Shown here: positions 8,563-16,070 of the stretch, in pieces
Position numbering within the stretch: position 1 is the stretch's first letter
Layout: every line of letters starts with the position of its first letter
NCBI GenBank assembly: GCA_947629775.1
Contig: CANRFA010000017.1
Location: 1 to 32,072, forward strand
Origin: an uncultured Oscillospiraceae bacterium
GTDB taxonomy: Bacteria; Bacillota; Clostridia; Oscillospirales; Oscillospiraceae
Direction: 5' to 3'
DNA length: 32,072 nt
The notes under the pieces: model-generated
Seen by the model: only the letters and a program-made list of their open reading frames with translations
Told to the model about the DNA's origin: nothing
Database searches by the model: none
Made by a program: the position numbers and the translations under genes

Positions 8563-9408
8563 ATGGCCGGTACGCTCTACCTTGTTCCTACCCCCATCGG
8601 AAATCTGGGGGACCTCTCTCAGCGGATCGTGGATACCCTGGCCCAGGCGGACTTCATCGCCGCCGAAGATACCCGCGTCACTCTGAAACTGCTCAGCCAC
8701 CTCAATCTGCGCAAACCGCTGCTGTCCTATCACCGGCACAACACGGACACCGCCGGCCCCTCCATCCTGGAGCGTCTGCGGGGCGGGGAGACCTGCGCCC
8801 TGGTCACGGACGCCGGCACTCCTGCCATCTCGGACCCGGGAGAAGACCTGGTGGCCCGCTGCGCCGCGGAAGGAATCGAGGTGATCGCCCTCCCCGGTCC
8901 CTGCGCCCTCGTGACGGCGCTGGCCGTCTCGGGACTGCCTACCGGCCGCTTCACCTTCGAGGGATTCCTCCCCATGAACCGGAAAAACCGCCGCGCCCGC
9001 CTGGACGCTCTGCGGGATGAAATCCGCACCATGGTTTTTTACGAAGCGCCCCATAAGCTGAACGCCACGCTGCGGGACCTGGCGGAAACCTTCGGTCCCG
9101 AACGCCGGATCAGTCTCTGCCGGGAACTGACCAAGCTCCACGAGGAGGTTGTGCGCCTCACTCTGGGCGAGGCGGTGGAACGCTTCCGGGAGACGCCTCC
9201 CCGGGGAGAATTCGTGCTGGTGGTGGCCGGCGCGGCGCCAAAGCCCCGGGAAGAACCGGACATGGATGAAGGTCTGGAGCGGGTGGAGCGTCTGCGGGAG
9301 GAAGAGGGACTCTCCCTGCGGGACGCCGTCCGCCGGGTCGCAAAGGAACTCCGGCTGTCCCGCAACGCGCTCTACGAGCTGGCGGTTTCCTCGGGATCGG
9401 AGGACTGA
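8563..9408 (+). CDS. rsmI: 16S rRNA (cytidine(1402)-2'-O)-methyltransferase RsmI
   Basis: 281 aa, the normal family length. AAGGAG stands 7 bases before the ATG. Signature segments in order are LVPTPIGNLGDLSQR at the N-terminus, AADFIAAEDTR-like FIAAEDTR, LVTDAGTPAISDPGE, ALPGPCALVTAL and MVFYEAPHKL. These are the SAM-binding and catalytic elements of the tetrapyrrole-methylase fold. The C-terminal ~45 residues (LREEEGLSLRDAVRRVAKEL...) form the small helical extension seen in many RsmI proteins. The enzyme 2'-O-methylates C1402 in the ribosomal P site. The gene is divergent from the TrmN6-like gene with a 72-base gap. Confidence 0.96.
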   Translation: MAGTLYLVPTPIGNLGDLSQRIVDTLAQADFIAAEDTRVTLKLLSHLNLRKPLLSYHRHNTDTAGPSILERLRGGETCALVTDAGTPAISDPGEDLVARCAAEGIEVIALPGPCALVTALAVSGLPTGRFTFEGFLPMNRKNRRARLDALRDEIRTMVFYEAPHKLNATLRDLAETFGPERRISLCRELTKLHEEVVRLTLGEAVERFRETPPRGEFVLVVAGAAPKPREEPDMDEGLERVERLREEEGLSLRDAVRRVAKELRLSRNALYELAVSSGSED

Positions 9409-9410
9409 AA

Positions 9411-9445
9411 ACAACAAGGCGCGGGCGAAAGGCCCGCGCCCCTTA
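9411..9445. terminator. Intrinsic terminator between rsmI and the AbrB-family gene
   Basis: GGCGCGGGC (9418-9426) and GCCCGCGCC (9432-9440) form a perfect 9-bp stem with loop GAAAG. Reading on the - strand it is followed by TTGTTGTTTT, a good terminator tail for the AbrB-type gene. On the + strand, after rsmI, the tail is weaker (CCTTAA). Confidence 0.75.
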
Positions 9446-9529
9446 ACGGCTTCTGTTACCGTATCCCGTAAAACAGTTCCTGCGGCCTGCCCTCCGCCTG
9501 GAACCTGGAGGTCTGTATCAGGGAGCGGA

Positions 9530-9781
9530 TTACTCCTGCCCCGAAGTCTTGATCGCCTTGATGCACTTCGAGCAGATGTTCTTCCCGCGGAAGACCACGA
9601 TGTCCCGGGCCTCATCGCAGAAGATGCAGGAGGGCTGGTATTTCTTGAGGACGATGGCGGGGCCATCCATGTAAATTTCCAGGCAATCCTTCTCCGCGAT
9701 ATCCAGGGTCCGCCGAAGCTCGATCGGAAGCACGATCCGTCCCAACTCATCTACTCTGCGTACGATGCCGGTCGATTTCAT
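9530..9781 (-). CDS. AbrB/SpoVT-family transition-state regulator with a two-CxxC C-terminus
   Basis: 83 aa from ATG 9781; a GTG at 9790 would add three residues, and AAAGGA lies upstream of both. Residues 1-48 are a SpoVT-AbrB swapped-hairpin DNA-binding domain: STGIVRRVDELGRIVLPIELRRTL is the canonical motif. The second half carries two CxxC pairs (CIFC and CSKC), which probably bind zinc. Dimeric or tetrameric AbrB-type proteins control transition-state and sporulation genes; the targets of this one are unknown. It is divergent from spmAB, and its promoter region contains a perfect palindrome and a direct repeat that could serve autoregulation. Confidence 0.93.
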   Translation of the reverse strand: MKSTGIVRRVDELGRIVLPIELRRTLDIAEKDCLEIYMDGPAIVLKKYQPSCIFCDEARDIVVFRGKNICSKCIKAIKTSGQE

Positions 9782-9884
9782 GTTTACCACTTTTCCTTTC
9801 CATTGTCCAGCGGCAGATTCCTCCTATACGTCGTATGAGCAGGGCAATGCGCGAAAACTGGCACCGATGATTGAGAACGCTCCT

Positions 9885-9912
9885 ATTTTACTCCAGCTCG
9901 AACTAAAGTCAA
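9885..9912 (-). promoter_or_regulatory. Sigma-A-type promoter of the AbrB-family gene
   Basis: On the - strand, TTGACT (9907-9912), a 16-base spacer and TAAAAT (9885-9890), giving a leader of ~100 bases. The -35 box lies across a tandem repeat of AACTAAA (9901-9907 and 9911-9917, one helical turn apart), a plausible operator. Confidence 0.75.
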
Positions 9913-9916
9913 CTAA

Positions 9917-9937
9917 ATCTTCAAAAATTTTGAAGAT
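9917..9937. promoter_or_regulatory. Perfect 21-base palindrome in the abrB-type/spmA divergent region
   Basis: ATCTTCAAAA and TTTTGAAGAT flank a single A. It lies immediately upstream of the -35 box of the AbrB-family promoter. A perfect A/T-rich dyad here suggests a regulator binding site; AbrB autoregulation or a sporulation regulator are candidates. No following T tract makes it a terminator. Confidence 0.5.
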
Positions 9938-10023
9938 CGCTTAAAAACATTCAGTTCGCTTGCAAATTATGGATATATTTCCCATTTGCTTCCAGCCAAT
10001 ATTAAGATTCCGTTAGGATCTCT

Positions 10024-10052
10024 GCATATTTCCGCCTCCTCCTCCATATATC
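10024..10052 (+). promoter_or_regulatory. Sigma-E-like promoter upstream of spmA
   Basis: GCATATT (10024-10030), a 14-base spacer and CATATATC (10045-10052) fit the mother-cell sigma-E pattern (KMATATT-N14-CATAMMHT, -10 matching 6 of 8). It is followed by AAGGAGG (10061-10067) and the spmA ATG at 10075. spmA-spmB are sigma-E-dependent in Bacillus subtilis, which supports the call. Confidence 0.6.
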
Positions 10053-10074
10053 GGATGCAGAAGGAGGCTGTATT

Positions 10075-10704
10075 ATGACCATGACCGTACTTTGGACCGC
10101 GATGATTACCATTTCGCTGGCAGCCGGACTGGAAATGGGAAGGGGCCCCGAGGTGGCCGCCGCCGCCCTGGAAGGGGCGGAATCCGCGATAAAACTGAGC
10201 CTCTCCATCGCCGGAATGCTCTGTCTCTGGAGCGGCGTCATGGAGGTCATGCGCCGCTCCGGACTGGCGGACCGGCTGTCCCGGATGCTGCGTCCCCTGC
10301 TGAGGCTGCTGTTCCCGGACGTGGCGGACGACCGGGCCGCCATGGACAGCATCGCCGCCAATGTTTCCGCCAATCTCCTGGGACTTGGCAGCGCCGCCAC
10401 CCCCCTTGGACTGGAAGCCGCCCGCCGCATCAGCCGCAAGGGACCGCCGGGAACCGCCTCGGACGCCCTGTGTACGCTGGTGGTGTGCAACACGGCCTCC
10501 ATCCAGCTGATCCCCACCACCGTCGCTTCCGTGCGGGCCTCGGCGGGCTGCGCCACGCCCTTCGATATCCTGCCCGCCGTCTGGCTGGCCTCCTCCCTCT
10601 CCGTCTGCGTGGGCCTTCTGGCCTGCCGTCTCTTCGCCCGGCTCTGGAACGATCTGCCCCGTCCGGTCCGGCCGTCCCTTCGCAGGGAGGTTCCCCATGT
10701 CTGA
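10075..10704 (+). CDS. spmA: Spore maturation protein A
   Basis: 209 aa, close to the usual SpmA length. AAGGAGG lies 7 bases before the ATG. It is a nucleoside-recognition (Gate) domain membrane protein with hydrophobic stretches at ~1-20, ~40-58 and ~160-188. The family block SIAANVSANLLGLGSAATPLGLEA is near 99-122, and VVCNTASIQLIPTTVAS near 140-156. SpmA and SpmB are needed for proper core dehydration of the spore in B. subtilis; the transported substrate, if any, is unknown. spmB overlaps its 3' end by 8 bases, so the two are translationally coupled. A sigma-E-like promoter stands upstream. Confidence 0.95.
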   Translation: MTMTVLWTAMITISLAAGLEMGRGPEVAAAALEGAESAIKLSLSIAGMLCLWSGVMEVMRRSGLADRLSRMLRPLLRLLFPDVADDRAAMDSIAANVSANLLGLGSAATPLGLEAARRISRKGPPGTASDALCTLVVCNTASIQLIPTTVASVRASAGCATPFDILPAVWLASSLSVCVGLLACRLFARLWNDLPRPVRPSLRREVPHV

Positions 10705-11224
10705 GACGCTCTTCTCCATGGTGGTGCCGCTGGTGCTCTGCGGCGTGGCGCTCTACGGCACAGCACGGCGGGTGGATGTCTACGACGCTCTGGTGCGGGG
10801 AGCGGGAGAGGGACTGGAGACTCTGCTGCGCATCGTACCCGCCCTGGTGGCCCTCATGACCGCCGTCTCCATGCTGCGAGCCTCGGGCGCTCTGGATCTG
10901 GCCGCCGCCGCTTTGGCGCCGGCGCTGGACCGGGTGGGGCTGGACGCCCGCCTGCTGCCTCTGATGCTCACCCGCCCCATCAGCGGCTCCGCCGCTCTGG
11001 GGGTGGGAGCGGATCTGATCGCCACCTGGGGACCGGATTCCACGGTGGGACGCACCGCCGCCGTCATGCTCGGCTCCACGGAGACCACGTTTTACACCAT
11101 CGCCGTCTACTTCGGGGCGGTGGGCATCTCCCGCACCCGCTACGCGGTGCCGGCCGCCCTCTGCGCGGACCTCACGGGCTTTCTGGCCGCCGCCTGGGCG
11201 GTGCGGCTCTGTTTCCCGTCCTGA
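10697..11224 (+). CDS. spmB: Spore maturation protein B
   Basis: 175 aa, normal length. It starts inside the end of spmA behind GGGAGG. It has hydrophobic segments at ~7-22, ~47-62, ~110-130 and ~150-170. The conserved LMLTRPISGSAALGV block is at ~94-108 and MLGSTETTFYTIAVYFGAVGI at ~129-149, both hallmarks of SpmB. It acts with SpmA in spore core dehydration, presumably in a forespore-surrounding membrane. The stop is only 6 bases from the stop of the convergent DUF1576 gene, and no terminator was seen between them. Confidence 0.95.
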   Translation: MSETLFSMVVPLVLCGVALYGTARRVDVYDALVRGAGEGLETLLRIVPALVALMTAVSMLRASGALDLAAAALAPALDRVGLDARLLPLMLTRPISGSAALGVGADLIATWGPDSTVGRTAAVMLGSTETTFYTIAVYFGAVGISRTRYAVPAALCADLTGFLAAAWAVRLCFPS

Positions 11225-11230
11225 GGACGC

Positions 11231-12577
11231 TCAGTCGTCCCGCTGCTCCCGGAAGCGGCCCGCCACCTGGGGCGCCGTGGGCGTATCCTCCTGGGTCAGG
11301 GCCAGGTAGTCGTCGTTCTGGAGTTCCGGCTTGCGATCGTGGACAACGGCGATGATGATGGGATAGAGCACCATGGCCACCAGTCCGCCGGAAAAACCGT
11401 TGTTGTAGAGGTTCATGCCCGCCACCGGAGAACCTGTGTAGAGCACGACGGAGGAGTGGAGGAATCCCGCCAGCACCCCGAAGGGCCAGCCGAAATACCC
11501 GGAGACCGGAGCCAGGGCCGTACAGAAGAGGCAGGCCAGCTGCACCGCCGGGTCGCTGAGCGACCAGTGCATGACGAGGCTGCCCAGAAAGACCCCCGCC
11601 ATGACGGGAAGGATGTTGCGGGCGTGCTTGCCGAAGGCGGAGAATCCCATGATGGTGAGCACGCCTCCCACCGTGGGCCCGTTCAGCGTGCCCCCTCCCA
11701 GCAGCACGAAACTCATGCCGATGAGCCCGTTGACCCCCATGTTGATCAGCACGGGAGGAAGATCGAACATGCGCACGTAGTCGCTGGGCGCCCGGCCGGT
11801 GGTACGCAGCAGTACCCGGTAGCCGGCCCAGGAGGCCCACCAGGGCTTTCCGGCAAAGAAGATCCCCCAGACGATGAGTCCCACGCACAGGATGGCCAGC
11901 CCGGGAGCGAAGAGCAGGGTGCAGTCCTCCGCCCAGTGATAGCGGGTCTCCGGCTCCGCGCCCAGCGAGGAGAGCAGCGGAACCAGAATCATGGCGGTCA
12001 CCCCGCAGGCGAAGCCCATATTGTACAGATTCATGCCGTTCTGGACCTTATAGGTGTAGGCGCTGAGCGGGGGCATGACAAAGCCGATCCCCAGCCCGAT
12101 AAGCACCGCCAGAAGCGGATGGCCCCAGCCGTTGTCCAGAAAGATGTAACTGATGATGGGCGCGAGCGCCGTGCTCATCAGACCGGCGCTGATGTGCAGG
12201 CCCAGGGGCTCTCTCTTCCAGCGGGCGTAGAGCCAGGTGCCCGCCAGGATGGGCCAGATGTTGATCAGATTCTTGCCAAAGAGGGAGAAGCCCATCATCA
12301 GACCCGTGGTCACCAGCGTTGTTCCATTGCAGGGCACCCGGTTCGCCCACAGGAGAAACAGGGACAGCAGCGTCACAAGCGCGGAGTTGATGAGGGCGGG
12401 CCCCGGGCCGCCTACCAGCACATAGTCCGTGATCAGGGCGTCCTCCGACAGCACGATCCGTTCCAGGCCTTCCAGCGCCTCCACAGGACCGCAGAGGGCC
12501 AGCCCGATCAGGCCCTGCGCCAGAACGAACACCGCCAGCACGGAGTACATCCGCTGATAGCGCGTCGCCGTCTTCAT
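11231..12577 (-). CDS. DUF1576 family integral membrane protein
   Basis: 448 aa with GAGAGGAGG before the ATG. It is very hydrophobic, with roughly ten or more membrane segments. Two halves look internally related: NGTTLVTTGLMMGFSLFGKNLIN in the first half mirrors GGTLNGPTVGGVLTIMGFSAFGKHARN in the second, and each is followed by a PI(L/V)AG-type block. NLYNMGFAC and NLYNNGFSG repeat as well. This inverted or tandem duplication is typical of transporters, but no substrate is known for DUF1576. It is the last gene of the MATE-truB-ribF operon, 54 bases after ribF. Confidence 0.85.
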   Translation of the reverse strand: MKTATRYQRMYSVLAVFVLAQGLIGLALCGPVEALEGLERIVLSEDALITDYVLVGGPGPALINSALVTLLSLFLLWANRVPCNGTTLVTTGLMMGFSLFGKNLINIWPILAGTWLYARWKREPLGLHISAGLMSTALAPIISYIFLDNGWGHPLLAVLIGLGIGFVMPPLSAYTYKVQNGMNLYNMGFACGVTAMILVPLLSSLGAEPETRYHWAEDCTLLFAPGLAILCVGLIVWGIFFAGKPWWASWAGYRVLLRTTGRAPSDYVRMFDLPPVLINMGVNGLIGMSFVLLGGGTLNGPTVGGVLTIMGFSAFGKHARNILPVMAGVFLGSLVMHWSLSDPAVQLACLFCTALAPVSGYFGWPFGVLAGFLHSSVVLYTGSPVAGMNLYNNGFSGGLVAMVLYPIIIAVVHDRKPELQNDDYLALTQEDTPTAPQVAGRFREQRDD

Positions 12578-12631
12578 GGGGTCCTCCTCTCCGCTCCGTC
12601 CCTTCGCCCCGCTGCTTCCGTCCGCCTCCGT

Positions 12632-13549
12632 TTACTGCTGTCTCTCCCGGATCTGCTGAAAATACTCCCGGGTCTGCCGGGCGTTGCGGCGGATCTCCTC
12701 CGCCAGGGCCTCCATGGAGGGAAACTTCCGCTCTCCCCGCAGGTGCCGGAAGAACTCCATCCGCAGTTCATGGCCGTACAGGTCCCCCTGGAAATCCAGG
12801 AGAAACCCTTCAATGGTCACCCGCCCGTCGTTGTCCCGCACCGTGGGCCGCACGCCCACATTGGTCACCGCCTCCCGGCAGGTTCCGTCAAACCACACCC
12901 GGGTGGCATAGACCCCGAAGGCCGGCACGATCACCCCCTCATGAGGGCGCAGATTCACCGTGGGAAAGCCCAGCGTGGAACTGCCGATCCGCTTGCCGTG
13001 GCCCACGCGATCCGTCAGAAGGTGGGGGTGCCCCAGGAACTGGTTGGCCCGCTCCATCTCCCCCTGGGCGATCAGGGTGCGGATGTAGGTGGAGGAGATG
13101 GTGATTCCGTCCTGGACCACCTTCGGAACGATCCGGCAGCCGATTCCCAGCTCTTCGCACGCCTGCCGCAGCCGTTCCGGGTTCCCCTTGCCCATGTATC
13201 CGAAGTGGAAGTCGTGGCCCGCCACCACATGGATGGCCCCCAGCTGTCCCACCAGGTACTTCTCGATGAAATCCCGCCAGTCCATGCGCTGCATGGCGGC
13301 GAAGGGGGCCACAATGACCTCCTGAATGCCGTAGTTGTGGCGCATGAGCCAGATCCGGTCCTCCACGGATCCGATCAGGGGCACAGGCTGGCCGGTAATG
13401 ACGGTGTTGGGATGGCGGTCGAAGGTAAAGGCCGCCGGAACGGCGTCCAGCCGCGCCGCCTCCTCGGTCGCCCGGCGCAGCAGCGCTCCATGGCCCAGAT
13501 GGACCCCGTCGAAAAATCCCAGCGCGATGACACGCCTCGGTCCGCTCAC
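12632..13549 (-). CDS. ribF: Bifunctional riboflavin kinase / FAD synthetase
   Basis: 305 aa from a GTG start with AAAGGCGGG upstream. The N-terminal FAD synthetase half has the nucleotidyltransferase GFFDGVHLGHGALL motif (~11-24), AGHDFHFGYMGKGN (~110-123) and the ISSTYIR loop (~151-157). The C-terminal riboflavin kinase half (~185-300) carries VGHGKRIGSSTLGFPTVNL and AVTNVGVRPTV. It makes FMN from riboflavin and ATP, then FAD. Order truB-ribF is common in Firmicutes. It lies 33 bases after truB and is in the same operon. Confidence 0.96.
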   Translation of the reverse strand: MSGPRRVIALGFFDGVHLGHGALLRRATEEAARLDAVPAAFTFDRHPNTVITGQPVPLIGSVEDRIWLMRHNYGIQEVIVAPFAAMQRMDWRDFIEKYLVGQLGAIHVVAGHDFHFGYMGKGNPERLRQACEELGIGCRIVPKVVQDGITISSTYIRTLIAQGEMERANQFLGHPHLLTDRVGHGKRIGSSTLGFPTVNLRPHEGVIVPAFGVYATRVWFDGTCREAVTNVGVRPTVRDNDGRVTIEGFLLDFQGDLYGHELRMEFFRHLRGERKFPSMEALAEEIRRNARQTREYFQQIRERQQ

Positions 13550-13582
13550 GGCAAACCCGCCTTTCTCCGTATTCTGCGGTCC

Positions 13583-14452
13583 TCAGACCTCGAAAAAGCT
13601 TCGGATCGTCTTCAGCTTCTCCCGCTCCACCCGGCCAAGGGCCAGGAAGGTCCCGTCCGTTCCGAACACCCGGTACTCGCCGTCCGCCTGCCCGGGCAGG
13701 TTCGCCACGCCTCCGTTGCGCACCTTCTTTTCCGCCGCCGCGCTGCCAAGGGTCAGCGGAGAACGGTCCGCGAAGAGGCTCTCCACGGGCAGCAGCAGCG
13801 CGCCAGGGTCTTCGCTCTCCAGCACCCGCGCCAGAGGGATCGCCTGCTCCACCCGGTAGCCGGCCGCCATGGTCCTCCGCAGAGCGCTCATGCACCCTCC
13901 GCAGCCCAGGGCCTGCCCGATGTCGTGGCAGAGGGTGCGGATATAAGTGCCCTTCGTACAGCGGACCCGCAGACGGAAGGTATCCGGCGCCACCGCCTCT
14001 TCCAGCTCCAGCTCCCGGATGACAATCCGCCTCGGGGCGCGCTCCACCTCTTTCCCCTTCCGGGCCAGCTCGTAGAGCTTCTTCCCCTGCACCTTGATGG
14101 CGGAGTACATGGGCGGCACCTGACTCTGGGGGCCACGGAAGCGCTCCAGAACGGCCTCCAGTTCCTCCCGGGTCACAGAGGCCTCCCGCTGCTCCAGCAC
14201 CTCGCCCTGGGTGTCCTGGGTGGTGGTGACCAGTCCCAGCTTCAGCTCCGCCCGGTATTCCTTGTCCGACTCCGTGGCAAACTCCACGCCCCGGGTGGCG
14301 CGCCCCACAAACACGGGCAGCACGCCGGTGGCCATGGGATCCAGGGTCCCTCCGTGCCCGATGCGTTTCTCGTGAAAGACTCCCCGCAGCCGGGCGCACA
14401 CGTCCATGGACGTCCAGCCCTGCGGCTTGTCGATGATGATGATTCCGTTCAT
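13583..14452 (-). CDS. truB: tRNA pseudouridine(55) synthase TruB
   Basis: 289 aa. The start overlaps the stop of the MATE gene by four bases (ATGA), which implies translational coupling and fixes the start. GIIIIDKPQGWTSMDV opens the protein, and HGGTLDPMATGVLPV contains the catalytic Asp38. MYSAIKVQGKKLYELARKG and KGTYIRTLCHDIG are the other conserved blocks. A short C-terminal PUA-like segment ends in RVEREKLKTIRSFFEV. The enzyme makes pseudouridine 55 in the T-loop of tRNAs. Confidence 0.97.
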   Translation of the reverse strand: MNGIIIIDKPQGWTSMDVCARLRGVFHEKRIGHGGTLDPMATGVLPVFVGRATRGVEFATESDKEYRAELKLGLVTTTQDTQGEVLEQREASVTREELEAVLERFRGPQSQVPPMYSAIKVQGKKLYELARKGKEVERAPRRIVIRELELEEAVAPDTFRLRVRCTKGTYIRTLCHDIGQALGCGGCMSALRRTMAAGYRVEQAIPLARVLESEDPGALLLPVESLFADRSPLTLGSAAAEKKVRNGGVANLPGQADGEYRVFGTDGTFLALGRVEREKLKTIRSFFEV

Positions 14453-15816
14453 GTCTTCCGCTGTTCTCCTTCCAGAGGGCGGATCGTGTCGATCCGCTCC
14501 CGTTTCAGCCGCAGGCAGACCCAGGCGGCCACCACGCAGGCGAGAACCTCCGCCACCGGCAGGGCCAGAAACACCAGCGGGGACCGCAGGGGCAGCAGCA
14601 GGCGGGCGGCGGGCAGCACAAAGACCGCCTGCCGCAGCAGAGCGACCCCCAGGGACTGGCCGCCCCGGCCCAGCGACTGCAGCGCCGAGCAGCCGATGAT
14701 GCTGGCGGCGGCGGGAGCGAAGCCGAGGGCGGTCAGCCGCAGCGCGGGAACGCCCAGCGCCAGGGCCTCCGGACCGGCCACAAAGCCCCATCGCAGCAGC
14801 GGATCCGCCACCAGGGACAACAGCCCCTGTCCCAGCAGAGCCGCCCCCACGGCGAAGAGCAGCCCGGTCCCCAGGGCGGCGGAAACCCGCTCCCGGTTCC
14901 TGGCTCCATGGTTGAAACTCACCACGGCGATCAGCCCGTTGCTGATGGAGAAGATCGGCATGAAAACGAAGGACTGCACCTTAAAGTAAACTCCCATCAC
15001 CCACACCGCCGTCTCGGACCATATCCGGAAGATGGCGTTGAGGCCAAGAGACATGACGCTGCTCAGGGCCTGCATGGCGATGGCGGGCACCGCCGTGACC
15101 CCCATATCCCGGATCAGCTCCGGCCGCAGCCGGAAGCCCCGCAGAGACACGGGCATCTCCCGGCGGATTCCCCACAAAAGCCCGAAGCCGATCCCCGCCG
15201 CCACAAGCTGTCCGGTCACGGTGGCGATGGCCGCGCCCCGGACTCCCATGCCCAGCGCGAAGATGAGAACGGGATCCAGAACCAGATTGATCACCGCTCC
15301 GGAGCCCTGAATCAGCATGAAGCCGGCCGGGTGTCCGCAGGACTGCAGCACCCGCTCCAGCGGGAACATGAGGCACATGCCCAGGGAGGCGCCGCAGCAG
15401 ATGCGCAGATACTCCCCGCCCATGGCCGCCACGTCCGGCGCGTCCGTGCAGAAGTTCATATAGGCCCGGCAGCCCGTGAGGGCGAAGGCCAGAAAGAGGA
15501 CCCAGCAGGCCAGGTAGAGCAGCAGCCCGTGGAGCACGGCGTCCCCCGCGCCCCGGATATCCTTCCGCCCCAGGCAGCGGGAGAGCACCGCGCTGAATCC
15601 CACCCCGGTGCCCACGCAGAAGGCCACCATCAGGGTCTGGATCGGATAGGCATAGGACAGGGCCAGGAAGGCGGCGTCTCCCAGCCGGGAGACATAGAGG
15701 CTGTCCACCAGGTTATAGACCGCCTGCAGCAGCATGGAAACCATGATCGGCCAGGACATGTGGAGCACGAGACGCCCCATGGGCATGGTGCCCAGAATGT
15801 TATCCCGTCCTTCCAT
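14449..15816 (-). CDS. MATE family efflux transporter
   Basis: 455 aa from the ATG at 15816, which has GAGAGGGG 7 bases upstream. An in-frame extension to 15948 would begin upstream of the promoter and is rejected. About 12 membrane segments are visible. The N-terminal MSWPIMVSMLLQAVYNLVDSLYVSRLGDAAFLAL stretch is typical of NorM/DinF-type exporters, which expel cationic compounds using Na+ or H+ gradients; the substrate is unknown. It is the first gene of an operon with truB, ribF and a DUF1576 gene. Its own sigma-A promoter is followed by a terminator hairpin with a competing alternative fold in the 66-base leader. Confidence 0.93.
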   Translation of the reverse strand: MEGRDNILGTMPMGRLVLHMSWPIMVSMLLQAVYNLVDSLYVSRLGDAAFLALSYAYPIQTLMVAFCVGTGVGFSAVLSRCLGRKDIRGAGDAVLHGLLLYLACWVLFLAFALTGCRAYMNFCTDAPDVAAMGGEYLRICCGASLGMCLMFPLERVLQSCGHPAGFMLIQGSGAVINLVLDPVLIFALGMGVRGAAIATVTGQLVAAGIGFGLLWGIRREMPVSLRGFRLRPELIRDMGVTAVPAIAMQALSSVMSLGLNAIFRIWSETAVWVMGVYFKVQSFVFMPIFSISNGLIAVVSFNHGARNRERVSAALGTGLLFAVGAALLGQGLLSLVADPLLRWGFVAGPEALALGVPALRLTALGFAPAAASIIGCSALQSLGRGGQSLGVALLRQAVFVLPAARLLLPLRSPLVFLALPVAEVLACVVAAWVCLRLKRERIDTIRPLEGEQRKT

Positions 15817-15871
15817 CCCCTGGCCCCTCTCTTTTCGGAAAAGGCGCAGGTCCGAAAAGAACCTGCGCCAT
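15800..15871 (-). CDS. Possible 23-codon leader peptide overlapping the MATE start
   Basis: An ATG at 15871 opens a 23-codon frame (MAQVLFGPAPFPKREG...) that ends 14 bases inside the MATE gene in another frame. Codons 1-4 cover the 5' arm of the leader terminator, so translation would prevent that hairpin from forming. GGAG stands 10 bases upstream, but the predicted transcript begins at about that point, so its ribosome binding site may be incomplete. Speculative. Confidence 0.25.
   Translation of the reverse strand: MAQVLFGPAPFPKREGPGDGRTG
15830..15869 (-). promoter_or_regulatory. Leader attenuator of the MATE operon (terminator with competing hairpin or pseudoknot)
   Basis: In the mRNA sense, GGCGCAGGT (15861-15869) and ACCTGCGCC (15843-15851) form a perfect 9-bp stem followed by TTTT (15839-15842), an intrinsic terminator. 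Its 9-base loop TCTTTTCGG (15852-15860) is the exact complement of CCGAAAAGA (15830-15838) just after the T run. The loop can therefore pair either as an antiterminator hairpin or as a pseudoknot, and the second partner abuts the MATE ribosome binding site. Confidence 0.65.
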
Positions 15872-15888
15872 CCAAGTCTTACTCCGGT

Positions 15889-15917
15889 ACTATAGCAGAC
15901 CCCCATGCAGAAGTCAA
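15889..15917 (-). promoter_or_regulatory. Sigma-A promoter of the MATE-truB-ribF-DUF1576 operon
   Basis: On the - strand, TTGACT (15912-15917), 17 bases and TATAGT (15889-15894). The expected start site is near 15882, giving a ~66-base leader almost entirely occupied by the attenuator. Confidence 0.85.
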
Positions 15918-15988
15918 GCCGCCTGGAAAAATAAGCCTCGGAGGCCATTTCTTCCTCAATCCCCGGGAAGTTATTCTCGGCAAACCGA

Positions 15989-16017
15989 TTGACGGATGTA
16001 AAGAGGAGTGCTATACT
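15989..16017 (+). promoter_or_regulatory. Sigma-A promoter of the methyltransferase-ECF operon
   Basis: TTGACG (15989-15994), a 17-base spacer and TATACT (16012-16017). It is divergent from the MATE promoter with ~70 bases between the -35 boxes, and lies ~47 bases before the methyltransferase ribosome binding site region. Confidence 0.85.
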
Positions 16018-16070
16018 TACTTAGTTTTATGCTGGATTACTGTATTCATTTAAAGGAGGACCCGGATTTC

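Noticed and set aside
15817-15948. N-terminal extension of the MATE protein to 15948
   Set aside because: The extended start lies upstream of the predicted promoter, and the extension runs through the terminator hairpin. The ATG at 15816 has a ribosome binding site and the normal family start.
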